Assembly (NCBI RefSeq): GCF_023821985.2
Contig: NZ_CP098805.1
Span: 4,894,501-4,958,500, forward strand
Direction of reading: 5' to 3'
Origin: Dyadobacter chenhuakuii
GTDB taxonomy: Bacteria; Bacteroidota; Bacteroidia; Cytophagales; Spirosomataceae
DNA: 64,000 bases
The translations under genes were made by a program, and so were the position numbers. Below, one piece after another: positions 16,046 to 25,670 of this stretch; position 1 is the stretch's first letter; every line of letters begins with the position of its first letter. The notes beneath the pieces are model-generated. The model searched no databases and was not told the DNA's origin. It worked only from the letters and a program-made list of their open reading frames with translations.

Positions 16046-18202
16046 TTAATAATTAATTAATGTTGAAAAGAAGCCTGAGTTAAAACTGAAGTCGAAGAAT
16101 GAATAATCCACGTTATCCACTAATCCGTCAAGATTTAAATCTTGGTTAGAATATGTACCAAATTCACCGTTATTAAATGAGTTGTCGAAAATCGCATAGT
16201 CAACATTGTCAACTGCATAATCTTGCTGAACATCGCCCATAGGCATGCACCAAACTCCGCTTGTCAAAACCATCTGAGCAGGCGCACCTACATTATAAGC
16301 CTTAGATAAGCTTGTGGAAAAGTCATAGTTAACCGTTCCAGCATTGAAGGACACTATACCAAGTCCAAGGACAGCCAAGTGATTCCTATGCTTGACAGCA
16401 ATCCGAACACCTCCAAACTGCGGATTGAACTTCGGAGCAAAGCCATCCACGTCCAAAACTGTCCCGTCTACTCGAAGCAAGAGACTTTTGGATTCTAGGA
16501 TTATCGACGGATCCTGCATGCTGCGTATCTCCACTTTCACCCAATCTACCACATTGCCTACTTTTGAGAAGGTGCTCTTGATTTCCGGATAAGCCGCTCC
16601 GCCGCCGTAAGGATCCTGCGTTGGAAGCAATCCGAAAGTAGAAGGGCCAGTTTGATAAACTTGCAAATCATTCCTCATCGTTGCGACGCCGTTTTCTTGT
16701 GTTGTAGCGCCTTGGAGGAAGACTTTTAGATTGAGATTGACCTTAGTCTCGCAAGCATTGATCGTTACCGTCAATTTTGAGGTCGAAAGATCCGTGTTGA
16801 AGCAACCTGTTACATTATCCTTGTAGAAAGCATAATAACTACCGGCACCCGCTTTCGTGGGGTCAGCCACAGCAACTGTATGCGAAGCGTCTTTAAACCA
16901 GACAAGTGATGCGCCTTGAGGTTGATTGTTAACGGTTGAATTGTTCAAGTTGACCGTTGTCGCAGGACAACTATTTACAGCCCCTGATCTCAACAAAGCC
17001 ACCTGGGCAGTTCCCGCAGCGCAACAGGCTTTGATGGTTACTGTTACTTTGGAAGTAGAGAGGTCGGTTGAGTAGCAATTGTATTTTTTATTATAGAAAA
17101 ATGCATAATAATCACCTGAAACACTTATAGCATTTGCATTCTCCGGAGCGCCTTGATGATTGTTGTTTTTAAACCACCGCCTTTCTTCATTTAACTCTAA
17201 ATTTTGATTTGGGTCTACAACTAGGCTGGTCTCTAAGTTTACACTACTTTCCGGGCAACTATTGGTTGCAGTATTGTTGCTCAAAAGTACCTGTGTTTCG
17301 ACATAACTTAGGACAGCCTTTGCAGTTGAAGTCTGCACGTTGTAGCAGGAGGGCATTGTTCCATCGCGGTAAAACGCATAGTATTCTCCGACCGGTGCAG
17401 CTGAAATAAGGTTGGCGGTTAAATCTTCCGCGCCAGCGCCAGAGCCTTTTTTCCAAATTAGAGATCCATTAGGAGGAGTAATGCTTTTTTCTAAGCCGTC
17501 CAGCCCAGTTCTTCCACAAGGATAACGAGTTGTTGAATTTGAATGGAATAGTTGGACCTGAGTATTTGGAATAACGCAATCGAATGCGTATTGTGGGATG
17601 TCTAAGTTTACATACCCAAGTGTATTACTATTTGCCTCTGCTGAAAAAGTGAAAAATAATGCCGATGTATTTGGGGTGAAGCTGAGTATATTATTTGACC
17701 AATAGTTTTCTCCAAGATTACCAATTGTTAAAGTTTTGACTACCTGCGGCACTAAGTCAATTGTCGTAATCGTAAGAGTTAATGACTTTGCTGAATTTGT
17801 AGCAGCTATTTTGGAAAAGAGCACTCCAAACCGAAAGTTGTATTGTTTTCCTGGAACAAATTTTGAAACTAAGACCCGTACGGCATCCTGATGATTTGAA
17901 TTAGGAAAATTGTTATGTTTCAGCGTTAAAAATGTTTTTTTCTTAGAGTCTTCAATGTCTGCTTGGCTGCCGTTTAAGAAACTAGGCGGGCTTGGCATAA
18001 TCGCTTGCCAGGGAGTTTGCGGATTTCCACCAAGTCCAACTGGATTGGAAATTGCCGGAGACCCGCTAACAATACTATATCCTGCTGGCTTGCATCCCAT
18101 ACATGTGAAGTCCCACGTCGGCTGGAAACTTTGCGCATGCGTTTCTGCGGCAAGCGCAATCAAAAATATCAGTGTGTAAAAAATTATTCGTTTCATAATC
18201 AT
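16046..18202 (-). CDS. Large secreted repeat protein with a dockerin-like C-terminus
   Basis: 718 residues with a signal peptide (MIMKRIIFYTLIFLIALAAETHAQ; a second ATG 6 bp later is equally good). After an N-terminal jelly-roll-like region (25-215) come three repeats of about 85 residues, each with a Cys-Pro-x-x-x-VNL start, an xxWFK centre, YYAFY and a CxxTDLSTSKxTVTI end. Then comes a beta domain (about 500-650). The end holds two matching segments, GDVQQDYAVDNVDYAIFDNSF (656-676) and DLNLDGLVDNVDYSFFDFSF (about 688-707), which resemble calcium-binding dockerin type I repeats. No T9SS sorting domain was recognised. Function unknown. It forms a two-gene operon with the T9SS protein. Confidence 0.8.
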   Translation of the reverse strand: MIMKRIIFYTLIFLIALAAETHAQSFQPTWDFTCMGCKPAGYSIVSGSPAISNPVGLGGNPQTPWQAIMPSPPSFLNGSQADIEDSKKKTFLTLKHNNFPNSNHQDAVRVLVSKFVPGKQYNFRFGVLFSKIAATNSAKSLTLTITTIDLVPQVVKTLTIGNLGENYWSNNILSFTPNTSALFFTFSAEANSNTLGYVNLDIPQYAFDCVIPNTQVQLFHSNSTTRYPCGRTGLDGLEKSITPPNGSLIWKKGSGAGAEDLTANLISAAPVGEYYAFYRDGTMPSCYNVQTSTAKAVLSYVETQVLLSNNTATNSCPESSVNLETSLVVDPNQNLELNEERRWFKNNNHQGAPENANAISVSGDYYAFFYNKKYNCYSTDLSTSKVTVTIKACCAAGTAQVALLRSGAVNSCPATTVNLNNSTVNNQPQGASLVWFKDASHTVAVADPTKAGAGSYYAFYKDNVTGCFNTDLSTSKLTVTINACETKVNLNLKVFLQGATTQENGVATMRNDLQVYQTGPSTFGLLPTQDPYGGGAAYPEIKSTFSKVGNVVDWVKVEIRSMQDPSIILESKSLLLRVDGTVLDVDGFAPKFNPQFGGVRIAVKHRNHLAVLGLGIVSFNAGTVNYDFSTSLSKAYNVGAPAQMVLTSGVWCMPMGDVQQDYAVDNVDYAIFDNSFNNGEFGTYSNQDLNLDGLVDNVDYSFFDFSFNSGFFSTLINY

Positions 18203-18776
18203 CCTTTTTTAGTGTGTCAGGTTTGTAGCCTGGAAAAATTTTTTGTTATCATGTTGTCAATTAATAGGGAGGGAAATGTTAGGCGTTGTGATCTGTTTGA
18301 CGCGGTGCCGTTCTTTTGGGGCGAGCGTCGGGAGTTGGATTGTTTTCATATGCTTATTGTCATATATGGAGTGATGGTTAAAGTGATAAAAATGTTAAGT
18401 CTGAATCCTGTGATTCGAATCGAGGCTTAAAATTGTGGGATGGAATTGGAGAATCTGAAATGCGTTGATTGTTGGGCGGGAATGGGTGAATTAACGGTAA
18501 TTTTTACGCTTTTTGCTTCTTGGTCGGGCGTTAAGGGTTGATATTGTTTGAGTTATCTTGTAGGATTACATTTAAGTCGGTAGCAGCAATTACAAAGACA
18601 GTGAATTAGAATTATTCAATGTTTGGAATTTTGGTGAAGTGGCAATTCGCGCTGTAAAAGGCGATTTGTTGTGAGAACATGTCCTTTAAAGAACTTATCC
18701 TAACCGTTTAATAAACGGAAAATAGTTTTCCCGAGAAAAAAATGAACTTAGGTTTTATTCTGATTTAGGGACCGAA
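18203..18776. other. 574-bp divergent intergenic region
   Basis: This lies between two genes that point away from each other (a dockerin-like secreted protein on minus, a sensor kinase on plus), so it must hold both promoters. I found no TAnnTTTG match facing either gene, no strong hairpin, no tRNA and no convincing small ORF. Only weak dyads are visible (for example CAGGTTTGTAGCCTG near 18220). Confidence 0.6.
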
Positions 18777-21700
18777 ATGCTATATAAGATATGCTTGTTT
18801 TTATGTCTTTTACCTGGGTTGGTCAGCGGCCAGTTCATCTTTCAAAATTTGCGTACGAATGATGGGTTGAGCAGCAAGGTGATCAGGAGCCTTTATAAGG
18901 ATAGCGACGGGTTTCTTTGGATAGGGACGATAAAGGGATTGAATCGATTCGATGGTGCGGCCATAAGGCAATATGGAAATGAGAATGGGTTGAAAGATTT
19001 ATATATCAATGCTATCCAGCCGCTGGGTCAGGATGAATTGATTATCGGAACAACACAGGGCATCAAGATCTTCAATCGGAAGGAAGGCGCATATGTAAGT
19101 GATCCGCGTTTTGAGCAATTAAGCTCGATAGATATCTATAATATTTATCTCGACGGCTTTTCCCGCTTATGGTTTTTGACGCAATCAGGAATTTATATAT
19201 ACATCAATGAGAACCTTGCAAAGCTGGAAAGTCAGGTGTCGGATGCGCGGATTCTGCAAGGCGTGAGATACGATCTTGCGACACTTGTCTGGGATTATGG
19301 CAGGGGCGGGTTTTGGATGGGTGGCCCGGAAACTTTTTTTATTGATCTCAGAAAGAAAACGATTTATCACAAATTAAATAACCCAAACAATGTACCCATT
19401 TTTGATGCGGCCGATGTTTTTGCGATTGGAGTTGATGCAGAATCCAACCTTTGGTATGGAAGCAACAAAACCAAATCCCTGAATTTTTGGAATCATAAAA
19501 CCAATAAGGTCATTTCGTATTCTGAGTTGGACGGCGAGCGAATTTATGAAGGATGCAATAGAATTTTCATAGATAAAAAAGGTCGTGTCTGGATTTCAAC
19601 CTGGGCATTTGCAGCTTACGTAAAAGAATCCGGCGAGCCTATCAGGAAGATTCCGTATAGCCAAAACCGTAAGTATTCAATCGGGTATGGATTCTTCTGG
19701 GCGGCTATTGAAGACACGGAAGGAAATGTATGGCTCGGCACATTAAATGGGATCAGTAAAGTTCAGGCCAATGCTCCGGTTCAGGCGATTTACCAATTGC
19801 CTAGCTTCAAGTATTTTTTGCACACAGGTTTTGCCCATGCAAACTCAATAGTGGTTGACGGGAGTACGATAATGGCCGCCAAAGAGGATGGGATTGTCCG
19901 GTTTGATATGAAAACAAGACATTATCAGCGGTATATCTCCAACAATGGTCCTGATCTGGTTAAAAACAAATTTTTTATGTCAGTTAAGTCAAAAGGAGTT
20001 TGGTGGTTTGCAGGCCTGGATGGAATACATTTTCTGCGGCCTGGAAGCGAGCGGTTGGAACCACTGATTGCCGGTGGAGTCAAATTCAAAGCAAAGACCT
20101 CAAATTTTATTTTTGCTGATCCGGTCGGTAATATCTGGTTTCAAATCCTTGATGATGCCTTGTACAGATATAACCCTTCAAAAGAGGTCATCACGCGCTT
20201 CGACGGCAAAAGTGAGCGTTTTGGAGCGTTTCCGCTGGCCAACGCTTATAGTTTTCTGTTACAGCGCAATGGGAACATTCTATTTGCCAATAAATACGGC
20301 ATTTTGAAATTCGATACATATAAGCAGCAGTTTTTTGAAGTTTATTTTAATAAGACGTATGGTTTTATGGTTAACCAAATGGTTGAGGATAAGCTGGGAA
20401 ACATCTGGATGGCGGTTTGGGGGACGGGTGTTCTTAAACTAAATGAAAACTATAATGTTACCGACAGTTTAAACACAGGAAATGGGCTCCCCTATGACAA
20501 TCTGAATAACATTGCCATTGACCATCTAAACAATATTTGGGTTTCGGGTATTGAAGGGCTTCTTTTCTTTAATCCGGAATCAAAGGCGCTTACAAAGGTA
20601 GACGTAGATCTCGGGCAAAATCTTCAAGACTATTATAATGATTTGTTTGTGGCAAATAAAAGGATTTATGCTACAATGCTTGATCATGTTGTAGCCTTTG
20701 ATCCATCCAAATTCGCCGCTTTGAAAGTGAGGGAGCCGCCGCATATCACGTCCGTGAAAATTTTTGGCAAGGAAAAAGAAGATTTCATGAGAAACCCACA
20801 ATTAGACTTATCACACGATGAAGATTATCTCACATTTCAATTTGCGTCGCTGGTGCACCGCGATGTACCAACATTGCGATACAGTTATATGCTCGAAGGT
20901 TTCGATCAGACCTGGATCCATTCGGGTCGTTCCTTAGTAGCCTCTTATAAGAATCTTCCCTGGGGGAAGTACAGGTTTAAGGTAAGAAGCACGGATGAGC
21001 GGGGTAATTGGATGAGTATTTCAAAGACATTAGCTATTAACATTCAGCCTCCGTGGTGGCGTGAATCGTGGTTCCTTGGAGCAGTGGCAATCTTGTTTTG
21101 CGCGCTGATGATCAACTTATATAATGTTTATCTAAAAAGAAAGCGGAAACGCATAATGGATGCGAGCATTGACTACTTCGCCAATGCTGTTTACCCTGAA
21201 AATTCTGTAAAAGAAATTTGCTGGGACATTGCCTACAATTGCGTATTGCATTTACATCTCCAAGACTGCGTGGTGTATCTAATGGATCATAAAAGGAATG
21301 TGCTTGTGCAGAAAGCCGCTTATACTTACAATAGCCCGAAAACGTCTGAACAGGACAGTCGAACAGAAATCCCGGTTGGCAAAGGCATCATTGGGACGGT
21401 TGCGAAGACAGGTAAGCACTTAGTCATACGGAATACTTCCAGGGATCCAAGATATGTAGTGATCGAGCAAAGACGGTTTTCTGAGCTATCCGTTCCTATT
21501 CTGCATGATGGAAAAGTGATAGGTGTGGTGGATTCGGAGCATTATAAGAAGAATTATTTCAAAAGTGAGCATCTGAAAGCAATGTCAATTATTACATCTA
21601 TATGTTCGGGCAAAATTGCGGAGGCAATTGCTCAGGCCGCAGCCAAAGAAAAGGAAATAGAGCTGCTCGAAATCAGTAAGGCACTTGCGGAGAGCCAGCT

Positions 21701-22334
21701 AATGGCTTTGCGCGCACAAATGAACCCGCATTTTGTTTTCAATTGCCTGAATAGCATTCAGGAATGCATAGTTTCTGAGAAATTTAAAGAGGCCAGTAAG
21801 TATCTGAATCTATTTGCGAAGCTATTTCGCAATCTGTTAAATAACTCCGGCAGAAGCTTGATAACGATTGACGAGGAGCGCGATATCCTGGAATTTTATC
21901 TTCAACTGGAAGAAATGCGGTTTTCAAACAGCTTTTCGTATGAAATCCGTTTCGATGAGGCGCTTGAAGATGAAGGAATTATGATTCCTTCCCTGCTGGT
22001 CCAGCCATATGTGGAAAATGCCCTTTGGCATGGGCTAATGCACTCCGAACTGGAACGGAAGCTGCTTGTGGAATTCAGGAAGATCAATGAAGATATCTTC
22101 GAATGTAGAATCGATGATAATGGAATTGGCAGAAAAAGATCCTTTGAATTAAGGGCCATCAACGAAAAAAACAGGTATCATGAGTCCAAAGGGCTTGGTA
22201 TTTCCAGCGACCGTCTGTCTGTGCTTAACAGGCAGGGACATCATGCGGAGGTCGAGTTTGTTGATAAGGTGCACGATAATGGCGACGCGGCAGGAACATT
22301 GGTGATCGTGAGGCTGTCCACTTACCTCAGATAG
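18777..22334 (+). CDS. Propeller/Y_Y_Y/GAF sensor histidine kinase of the LytS (HisK_7) type
   Basis: 1185 residues. A signal peptide (1-18) is followed by many WIGT-, WLGT- and WMAVWGTG-type two-component-regulator propeller repeats (about 25-650, two seven-bladed propellers by length). Next come a Y_Y_Y domain (about 680-755, SYMLEGFDQTWIHSG), a transmembrane helix (763-783), a GAF-like domain (about 800-950, with IPVGKGIIGTVAKTGKHLVI and SVPILHDGKVIGVVDSEH) and a LytS-type kinase. The phosphoacceptor motif is LRAQMNPHFVFNCLNSIQE with His985. The ATPase has VQPYVENALWHGL and DDNGIGRKRS. Hybrid two-component parts (receiver, AraC domain) are absent, so it must signal to a separate LytTR-type regulator. 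None is adjacent. Confidence 0.92.
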   Translation: MLYKICLFLCLLPGLVSGQFIFQNLRTNDGLSSKVIRSLYKDSDGFLWIGTIKGLNRFDGAAIRQYGNENGLKDLYINAIQPLGQDELIIGTTQGIKIFNRKEGAYVSDPRFEQLSSIDIYNIYLDGFSRLWFLTQSGIYIYINENLAKLESQVSDARILQGVRYDLATLVWDYGRGGFWMGGPETFFIDLRKKTIYHKLNNPNNVPIFDAADVFAIGVDAESNLWYGSNKTKSLNFWNHKTNKVISYSELDGERIYEGCNRIFIDKKGRVWISTWAFAAYVKESGEPIRKIPYSQNRKYSIGYGFFWAAIEDTEGNVWLGTLNGISKVQANAPVQAIYQLPSFKYFLHTGFAHANSIVVDGSTIMAAKEDGIVRFDMKTRHYQRYISNNGPDLVKNKFFMSVKSKGVWWFAGLDGIHFLRPGSERLEPLIAGGVKFKAKTSNFIFADPVGNIWFQILDDALYRYNPSKEVITRFDGKSERFGAFPLANAYSFLLQRNGNILFANKYGILKFDTYKQQFFEVYFNKTYGFMVNQMVEDKLGNIWMAVWGTGVLKLNENYNVTDSLNTGNGLPYDNLNNIAIDHLNNIWVSGIEGLLFFNPESKALTKVDVDLGQNLQDYYNDLFVANKRIYATMLDHVVAFDPSKFAALKVREPPHITSVKIFGKEKEDFMRNPQLDLSHDEDYLTFQFASLVHRDVPTLRYSYMLEGFDQTWIHSGRSLVASYKNLPWGKYRFKVRSTDERGNWMSISKTLAINIQPPWWRESWFLGAVAILFCALMINLYNVYLKRKRKRIMDASIDYFANAVYPENSVKEICWDIAYNCVLHLHLQDCVVYLMDHKRNVLVQKAAYTYNSPKTSEQDSRTEIPVGKGIIGTVAKTGKHLVIRNTSRDPRYVVIEQRRFSELSVPILHDGKVIGVVDSEHYKKNYFKSEHLKAMSIITSICSGKIAEAIAQAAAKEKEIELLEISKALAESQLMALRAQMNPHFVFNCLNSIQECIVSEKFKEASKYLNLFAKLFRNLLNNSGRSLITIDEERDILEFYLQLEEMRFSNSFSYEIRFDEALEDEGIMIPSLLVQPYVENALWHGLMHSELERKLLVEFRKINEDIFECRIDDNGIGRKRSFELRAINEKNRYHESKGLGISSDRLSVLNRQGHHAEVEFVDKVHDNGDAAGTLVIVRLSTYLR

Positions 22335-22382
22335 AAAAAGGCGTACGGATTCTTTATTTATTCATTTAATACACGCACAGTG

Positions 22383-22727
22383 ATGGGGTTTGGGATTTAC
22401 TTTTTTACTTTTTCAGCACTTCTGTATGTTTATTCAAATTTTTATGCAAGATGTAAACGGAACAGGGGAAGGCATATAAAGCGCTTTGGGATAGAGACAG
22501 AAGCTATTATACTTTTTATTGACATACCCGAAAAACCTCAATCAAGACAAGCTGCGAAAGTACAGGTTCAGATAGAGCCGGTCCAAGGCAGAAATTTTGT
22601 AGCAACATTGACTGATGTTCCCCGCACACTAGTGAATTCATTTAAAGTTGGGGATAAAGTACGGGTCAAATATCTTGCTAAGAACCAAAAAGAAGTGGCT
22701 TTCGTGAAGTTGACCAATCTGAATTGA
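22383..22727 (+). CDS. Small single-pass membrane protein, DUF3592-like
   Basis: 114 residues from the ATG at 22383 (a GTG lies directly before it). One N-terminal membrane helix (about 2-19) is followed by basic residues and a soluble beta-rich part with IETEAIILFIDIPE, VQVQIEPVQGRNFVATLTDVP and KVGDKVRVKYLAKNQKEVAFV. The last block (GDKVxVKYxxxNPxxA) is like the end of DUF3592-type proteins, but I am not certain of the family. It starts 48 bp after the sensor kinase stop and may be co-transcribed. Function unknown. Confidence 0.6.
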   Translation: MGFGIYFFTFSALLYVYSNFYARCKRNRGRHIKRFGIETEAIILFIDIPEKPQSRQAAKVQVQIEPVQGRNFVATLTDVPRTLVNSFKVGDKVRVKYLAKNQKEVAFVKLTNLN

Positions 22728-22857
22728 GACCACATATCACCGATAAATAATTCAACCATTGCCGTTAGTTCAATGGAGCGATAAGGAGTGAGGGAACATA
22801 TGGTGCGCTGATATATCATTGCGGTTGAAACATGATTCAACATCAAAACATCAGTTT

Positions 22858-23604
22858 ATGAAACGCATTTCTCTTCAACTCTCAACGCTGCTCGCAGCAC
22901 TTTTTCTTTTCGCCTTTTCCTGTCAGGATCACTATGTGCCGGAGGAGCCGGAGACTTTAAAAATAAGGACGCTGCCGATCGAATCTCCAACAGATGGAGA
23001 ATATAGTCGAACGAGGTTTGGAATGGCAATCGAGAAGCTTGGTAATCAGGCCATTAAGAAGTTTGGGATAATAATTTCCACGCATTCTATTGGAAGTAAT
23101 AATTACACAACCAATCCTACGATTGCAAATCAAAAATTATCGATCAACGAAGCTGCAACCATCGGAGAGCACTCATTTGTAGAAGCTTCGTTTGATCGCG
23201 ATGAATACGTTGAAGTATTTTACCGTGCCTATGCCGAACAGACAAATGGTGACGTGGTATATGGCGAAGTGTTTAAATACACACCTGCTGACATTGTGAG
23301 TATACGCGTAACAAACCTTTCAGGAAATAAGGCACCAATTGAAGTAGACCTAGATATAACTTATCTGGGAGCAATCGAGGTGGAGGAATATGGTGTGGTA
23401 TACTCTTACAAAGTAAACGTAAACGATCCGGTAACCCCTAATCCAACATTAGCCGACCACAAGATTAAATCCGCGGTGGCTCTTAAACTAGGTAAGCAAA
23501 CTATTGGTTTACCTATTCCTGGAAATTCGGTTATCCAAATCTACACCCGCCCTTATGTAAAATATAAAAATGGTAACGTCTTCTATGGTAACATATCTAG
23601 CTAA
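22858..23604 (+). CDS. Putative lipoprotein, unknown function
   Basis: 248 residues from the ATG at 22858; the longer TTG-started frame at 22819 would bury the signal. The signal peptide MKRISLQLSTLLAALFLFAFS ends in a lipobox with Cys22. The mature protein seems to contain two related beta-sandwich units. Each has a KFGIIIS or EEYGVVYS strand, then a NPTIANQKLSINEA or NPTLADHKIKSAVA segment and a final EVFYRAYAEQTNGDVVYGEV or IYTRPYVKYKNGNVFYGNI. That duplicated design resembles the fibronectin-type repeats common in Bacteroidetes surface lipoproteins. No enzymatic motif is visible. Confidence 0.7.
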   Translation: MKRISLQLSTLLAALFLFAFSCQDHYVPEEPETLKIRTLPIESPTDGEYSRTRFGMAIEKLGNQAIKKFGIIISTHSIGSNNYTTNPTIANQKLSINEAATIGEHSFVEASFDRDEYVEVFYRAYAEQTNGDVVYGEVFKYTPADIVSIRVTNLSGNKAPIEVDLDITYLGAIEVEEYGVVYSYKVNVNDPVTPNPTLADHKIKSAVALKLGKQTIGLPIPGNSVIQIYTRPYVKYKNGNVFYGNISS

Positions 23605-23622
23605 CCCTCTAACATTTGTCAA

Positions 23623-23847
23623 ATGCAACAACAAGAAGAAATTCAAATAGGAGATGTGGTCTGGTTGAAATCGGGGAGTCCGGCTATGGTGGTGGATGGG
23701 TTTCACCAGACTTCGAAAAATTTTTATCGATGCTTTTGGTTTAACGAGGAGGCTAATGCAGTTTCTGAATATTTTAATCAGTTGAGCTTAACCACGACAA
23801 AGACTGAGCTGCAATTAGTCATCAAGGATAAGCCCAAAGAGCAATAA
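23623..23847 (+). CDS. DUF2158 (YodC-like) family small protein
   Basis: 74 residues. The N-terminal IQIGDVVWLKSGSPAMVVDG and the following FYRCFWFNEEANA match the DUF2158 pattern (G-D-V-V-x-L-K-S-G-x-P-x-M-x-V, later C-x-W-F). These are small beta proteins of unknown function, often near mobile or stress genes in other bacteria. It sits 18 bp after the lipoprotein stop and is followed by a good terminator, so it is probably the last gene of a short operon. Confidence 0.8.
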   Translation: MQQQEEIQIGDVVWLKSGSPAMVVDGFHQTSKNFYRCFWFNEEANAVSEYFNQLSLTTTKTELQLVIKDKPKEQ

Positions 23848-23871
23848 TAAGTAGCGTGATTCTGTGAGAAG

Positions 23872-23931
23872 AAGTCCCGGACTACCTGACTTTACAAAGA
23901 AAGTAAGTCGGAGAGAGTTCGGGGCTTTTTT
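23872..23931 (+). terminator. Terminator after the DUF2158 gene
   Basis: A long hairpin pairs AAGTCCCGGA (23872-23881) with TTCGGGGCTT (23918-23927) through G-U pairs, with a second stem inside (GACTTTAC with GTAAGTC). TTTTTT follows on the plus strand. Confidence 0.8.
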
Positions 23932-24066
23932 GTGTTTGAATGTTTTGCAGGATATGCTCGTGTGTGCTGGCGTCGCAAGTAATCTGCGATGTGTCTGGTT
24001 TGATGAAATTTTGCATTGGCCGGGGCGTTTAGTTTCTTTGTGAGAATTGACTTTTTAACGCTTTAT

Positions 24067-25659
24067 ATGAATAAGAATTTGCTGGCAGGAATGCTCCTGT
24101 CCATATCAACCCTCACTTTTGCGCAGGATGATGCTGCAAAATATGCAGAGAGCATTACGCCCGATGACTTGAAAAAACATTTGGTAATCATTGCCTCGGA
24201 CAGTCTTGAAGGACGGGATACGGGTTCGCCAGGCCAAAAAAAGGCCGCAGAATACGTTTCAAGCTACTACAAACAGTATGGTCTGACGCCGGCTGCCACA
24301 GCTGCGGACGGCTCGAAAAGTTATTTGCAAAAATATAATCTCCATAAAAGAAGCTGGGGTGAGGTTTACGTGAAAGCGGGCAGTAAAAAATATGAGTTTA
24401 ATAAAGAATTCTATCTCAATGGAATTCTGAATGTTCCGCAGGAAACAAGCTCTGAGGTAATCTTAGTAGGCTATGGCATTGATGATCCGGCCTACACCGA
24501 CTATAATAACCTGGATATCAAAGGTAAGGCTGTCGTTATGTTTGAAGGTGAGCCGAAAAGTGCAGATGGGAAATACCTTGTTAGCGGCACGGGTGAGAAA
24601 ACGAAGTGGAGCGGACCTGTTTCCTGGCAGGCCAAAGCAAGGGTTGCATTGGACAGAGGGGCAACATATGTGTTCATCGTTAATGATAAAACGGGCGACG
24701 ATCTGGACAAGGAAATCCGTCAGCGGGCGGTTATGGCGAGGCGTTTCAGCGCTCCTACATTAAAACCTGTGGTAGAAGCGCCAAACAGCCTGGCTGCCTT
24801 TGCGGTTCCGGCAAGCATTGCTGCGCAGATTCTGAACACGTCTACCAGCAAACTTCTGAAAGAAAAAGCTTCGATCGATAAATCGGGTAAGCCGCTTTCA
24901 AAACAAATGTCAGGCAATGTAGCAGTGAAAGCCGAGCGCGTGAGCGAGACGATTGAAACCGAGAATGTTGCTGCCTTTATGGAGGGATCTGACAAAAAAG
25001 ACGAAGTCCTGGTCATTAGCGCACATTTGGATCATATCGGGATCTCTGATAATGGGGAGATTAACAACGGAGCAGATGATGACGGGTCGGGAACAGTTTC
25101 ATTGCTCGAACTTGCGGAGGCATTCAGCAAAGCGAAAGCGGAAGGTAAGGGACCACGTAGAAGCATATTATTTCTGAATGTTACAGGTGAGGAAAAGGGG
25201 CTTTTCGGTTCGGAATATTATTCTGAAAACCCGCTATTCCCGCTTAAAAATACGATTGCTGATTTGAACATTGACATGATCGGTCGTGTGGATAAGGCGC
25301 ATGAGAATGATCATAAATACGTTTACCTGATCGGTTCTGACAAGCTTTCTTCCAAGTTGCACGCGATCAGTGAAGAAGCGAATAAGAAGTACATCAATTA
25401 CAATCTGGATTACACATTCAATGATCCGAAAGATCCGAACCGGTTCTATTACCGCTCAGATCATTATAACTTCGCTAAAATGGGCGTTCCGGTTATTTTT
25501 TATTTCACCGGGGTTCATGAAGATTATCACAAGCCAGGCGATGATGTCGAAAAAATCCTTTTCGACAAACAAGCACCCATCGTGAAACTGGTTTTTCATA
25601 CGGCATGGGAGCTGGTTAACAGGGAAGAACGCATTGAGGTTGATAGCAATAAGGAATAA
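24067..25659 (+). CDS. Secreted M28-family metallopeptidase (aminopeptidase-like)
   Basis: 530 residues from the ATG at 24067; the frame is open upstream to 24016, but only this ATG gives a signal peptide (MNKNLLAGMLLSISTLTFAQ). A PA-type insert is followed by the M28 catalytic domain. Zinc ligands are visible as SAHLDHIG, NNGADDDGSGT, NVTGEEKGLFGSEYY, LNIDMIGR and YYRSDHYNFAK, which supply the usual His, Asp, Glu, Asp and His set plus the catalytic Glu of GEE. It probably removes N-terminal residues from peptides outside the cytoplasm. It is followed after 11 bp by the TraB/GumN gene, so the two form an operon. Confidence 0.93.
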   Translation: MNKNLLAGMLLSISTLTFAQDDAAKYAESITPDDLKKHLVIIASDSLEGRDTGSPGQKKAAEYVSSYYKQYGLTPAATAADGSKSYLQKYNLHKRSWGEVYVKAGSKKYEFNKEFYLNGILNVPQETSSEVILVGYGIDDPAYTDYNNLDIKGKAVVMFEGEPKSADGKYLVSGTGEKTKWSGPVSWQAKARVALDRGATYVFIVNDKTGDDLDKEIRQRAVMARRFSAPTLKPVVEAPNSLAAFAVPASIAAQILNTSTSKLLKEKASIDKSGKPLSKQMSGNVAVKAERVSETIETENVAAFMEGSDKKDEVLVISAHLDHIGISDNGEINNGADDDGSGTVSLLELAEAFSKAKAEGKGPRRSILFLNVTGEEKGLFGSEYYSENPLFPLKNTIADLNIDMIGRVDKAHENDHKYVYLIGSDKLSSKLHAISEEANKKYINYNLDYTFNDPKDPNRFYYRSDHYNFAKMGVPVIFYFTGVHEDYHKPGDDVEKILFDKQAPIVKLVFHTAWELVNREERIEVDSNKE

Positions 25660-25670
25660 TTAGCCAAGCC

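Noticed and set aside
16046..18202. Tandem repeats as a CRISPR or DNA-level repeat array
   Set aside because: The repetition is in the protein (three related units of about 85 residues) and is diverged at DNA level; no short direct repeats with spacers.
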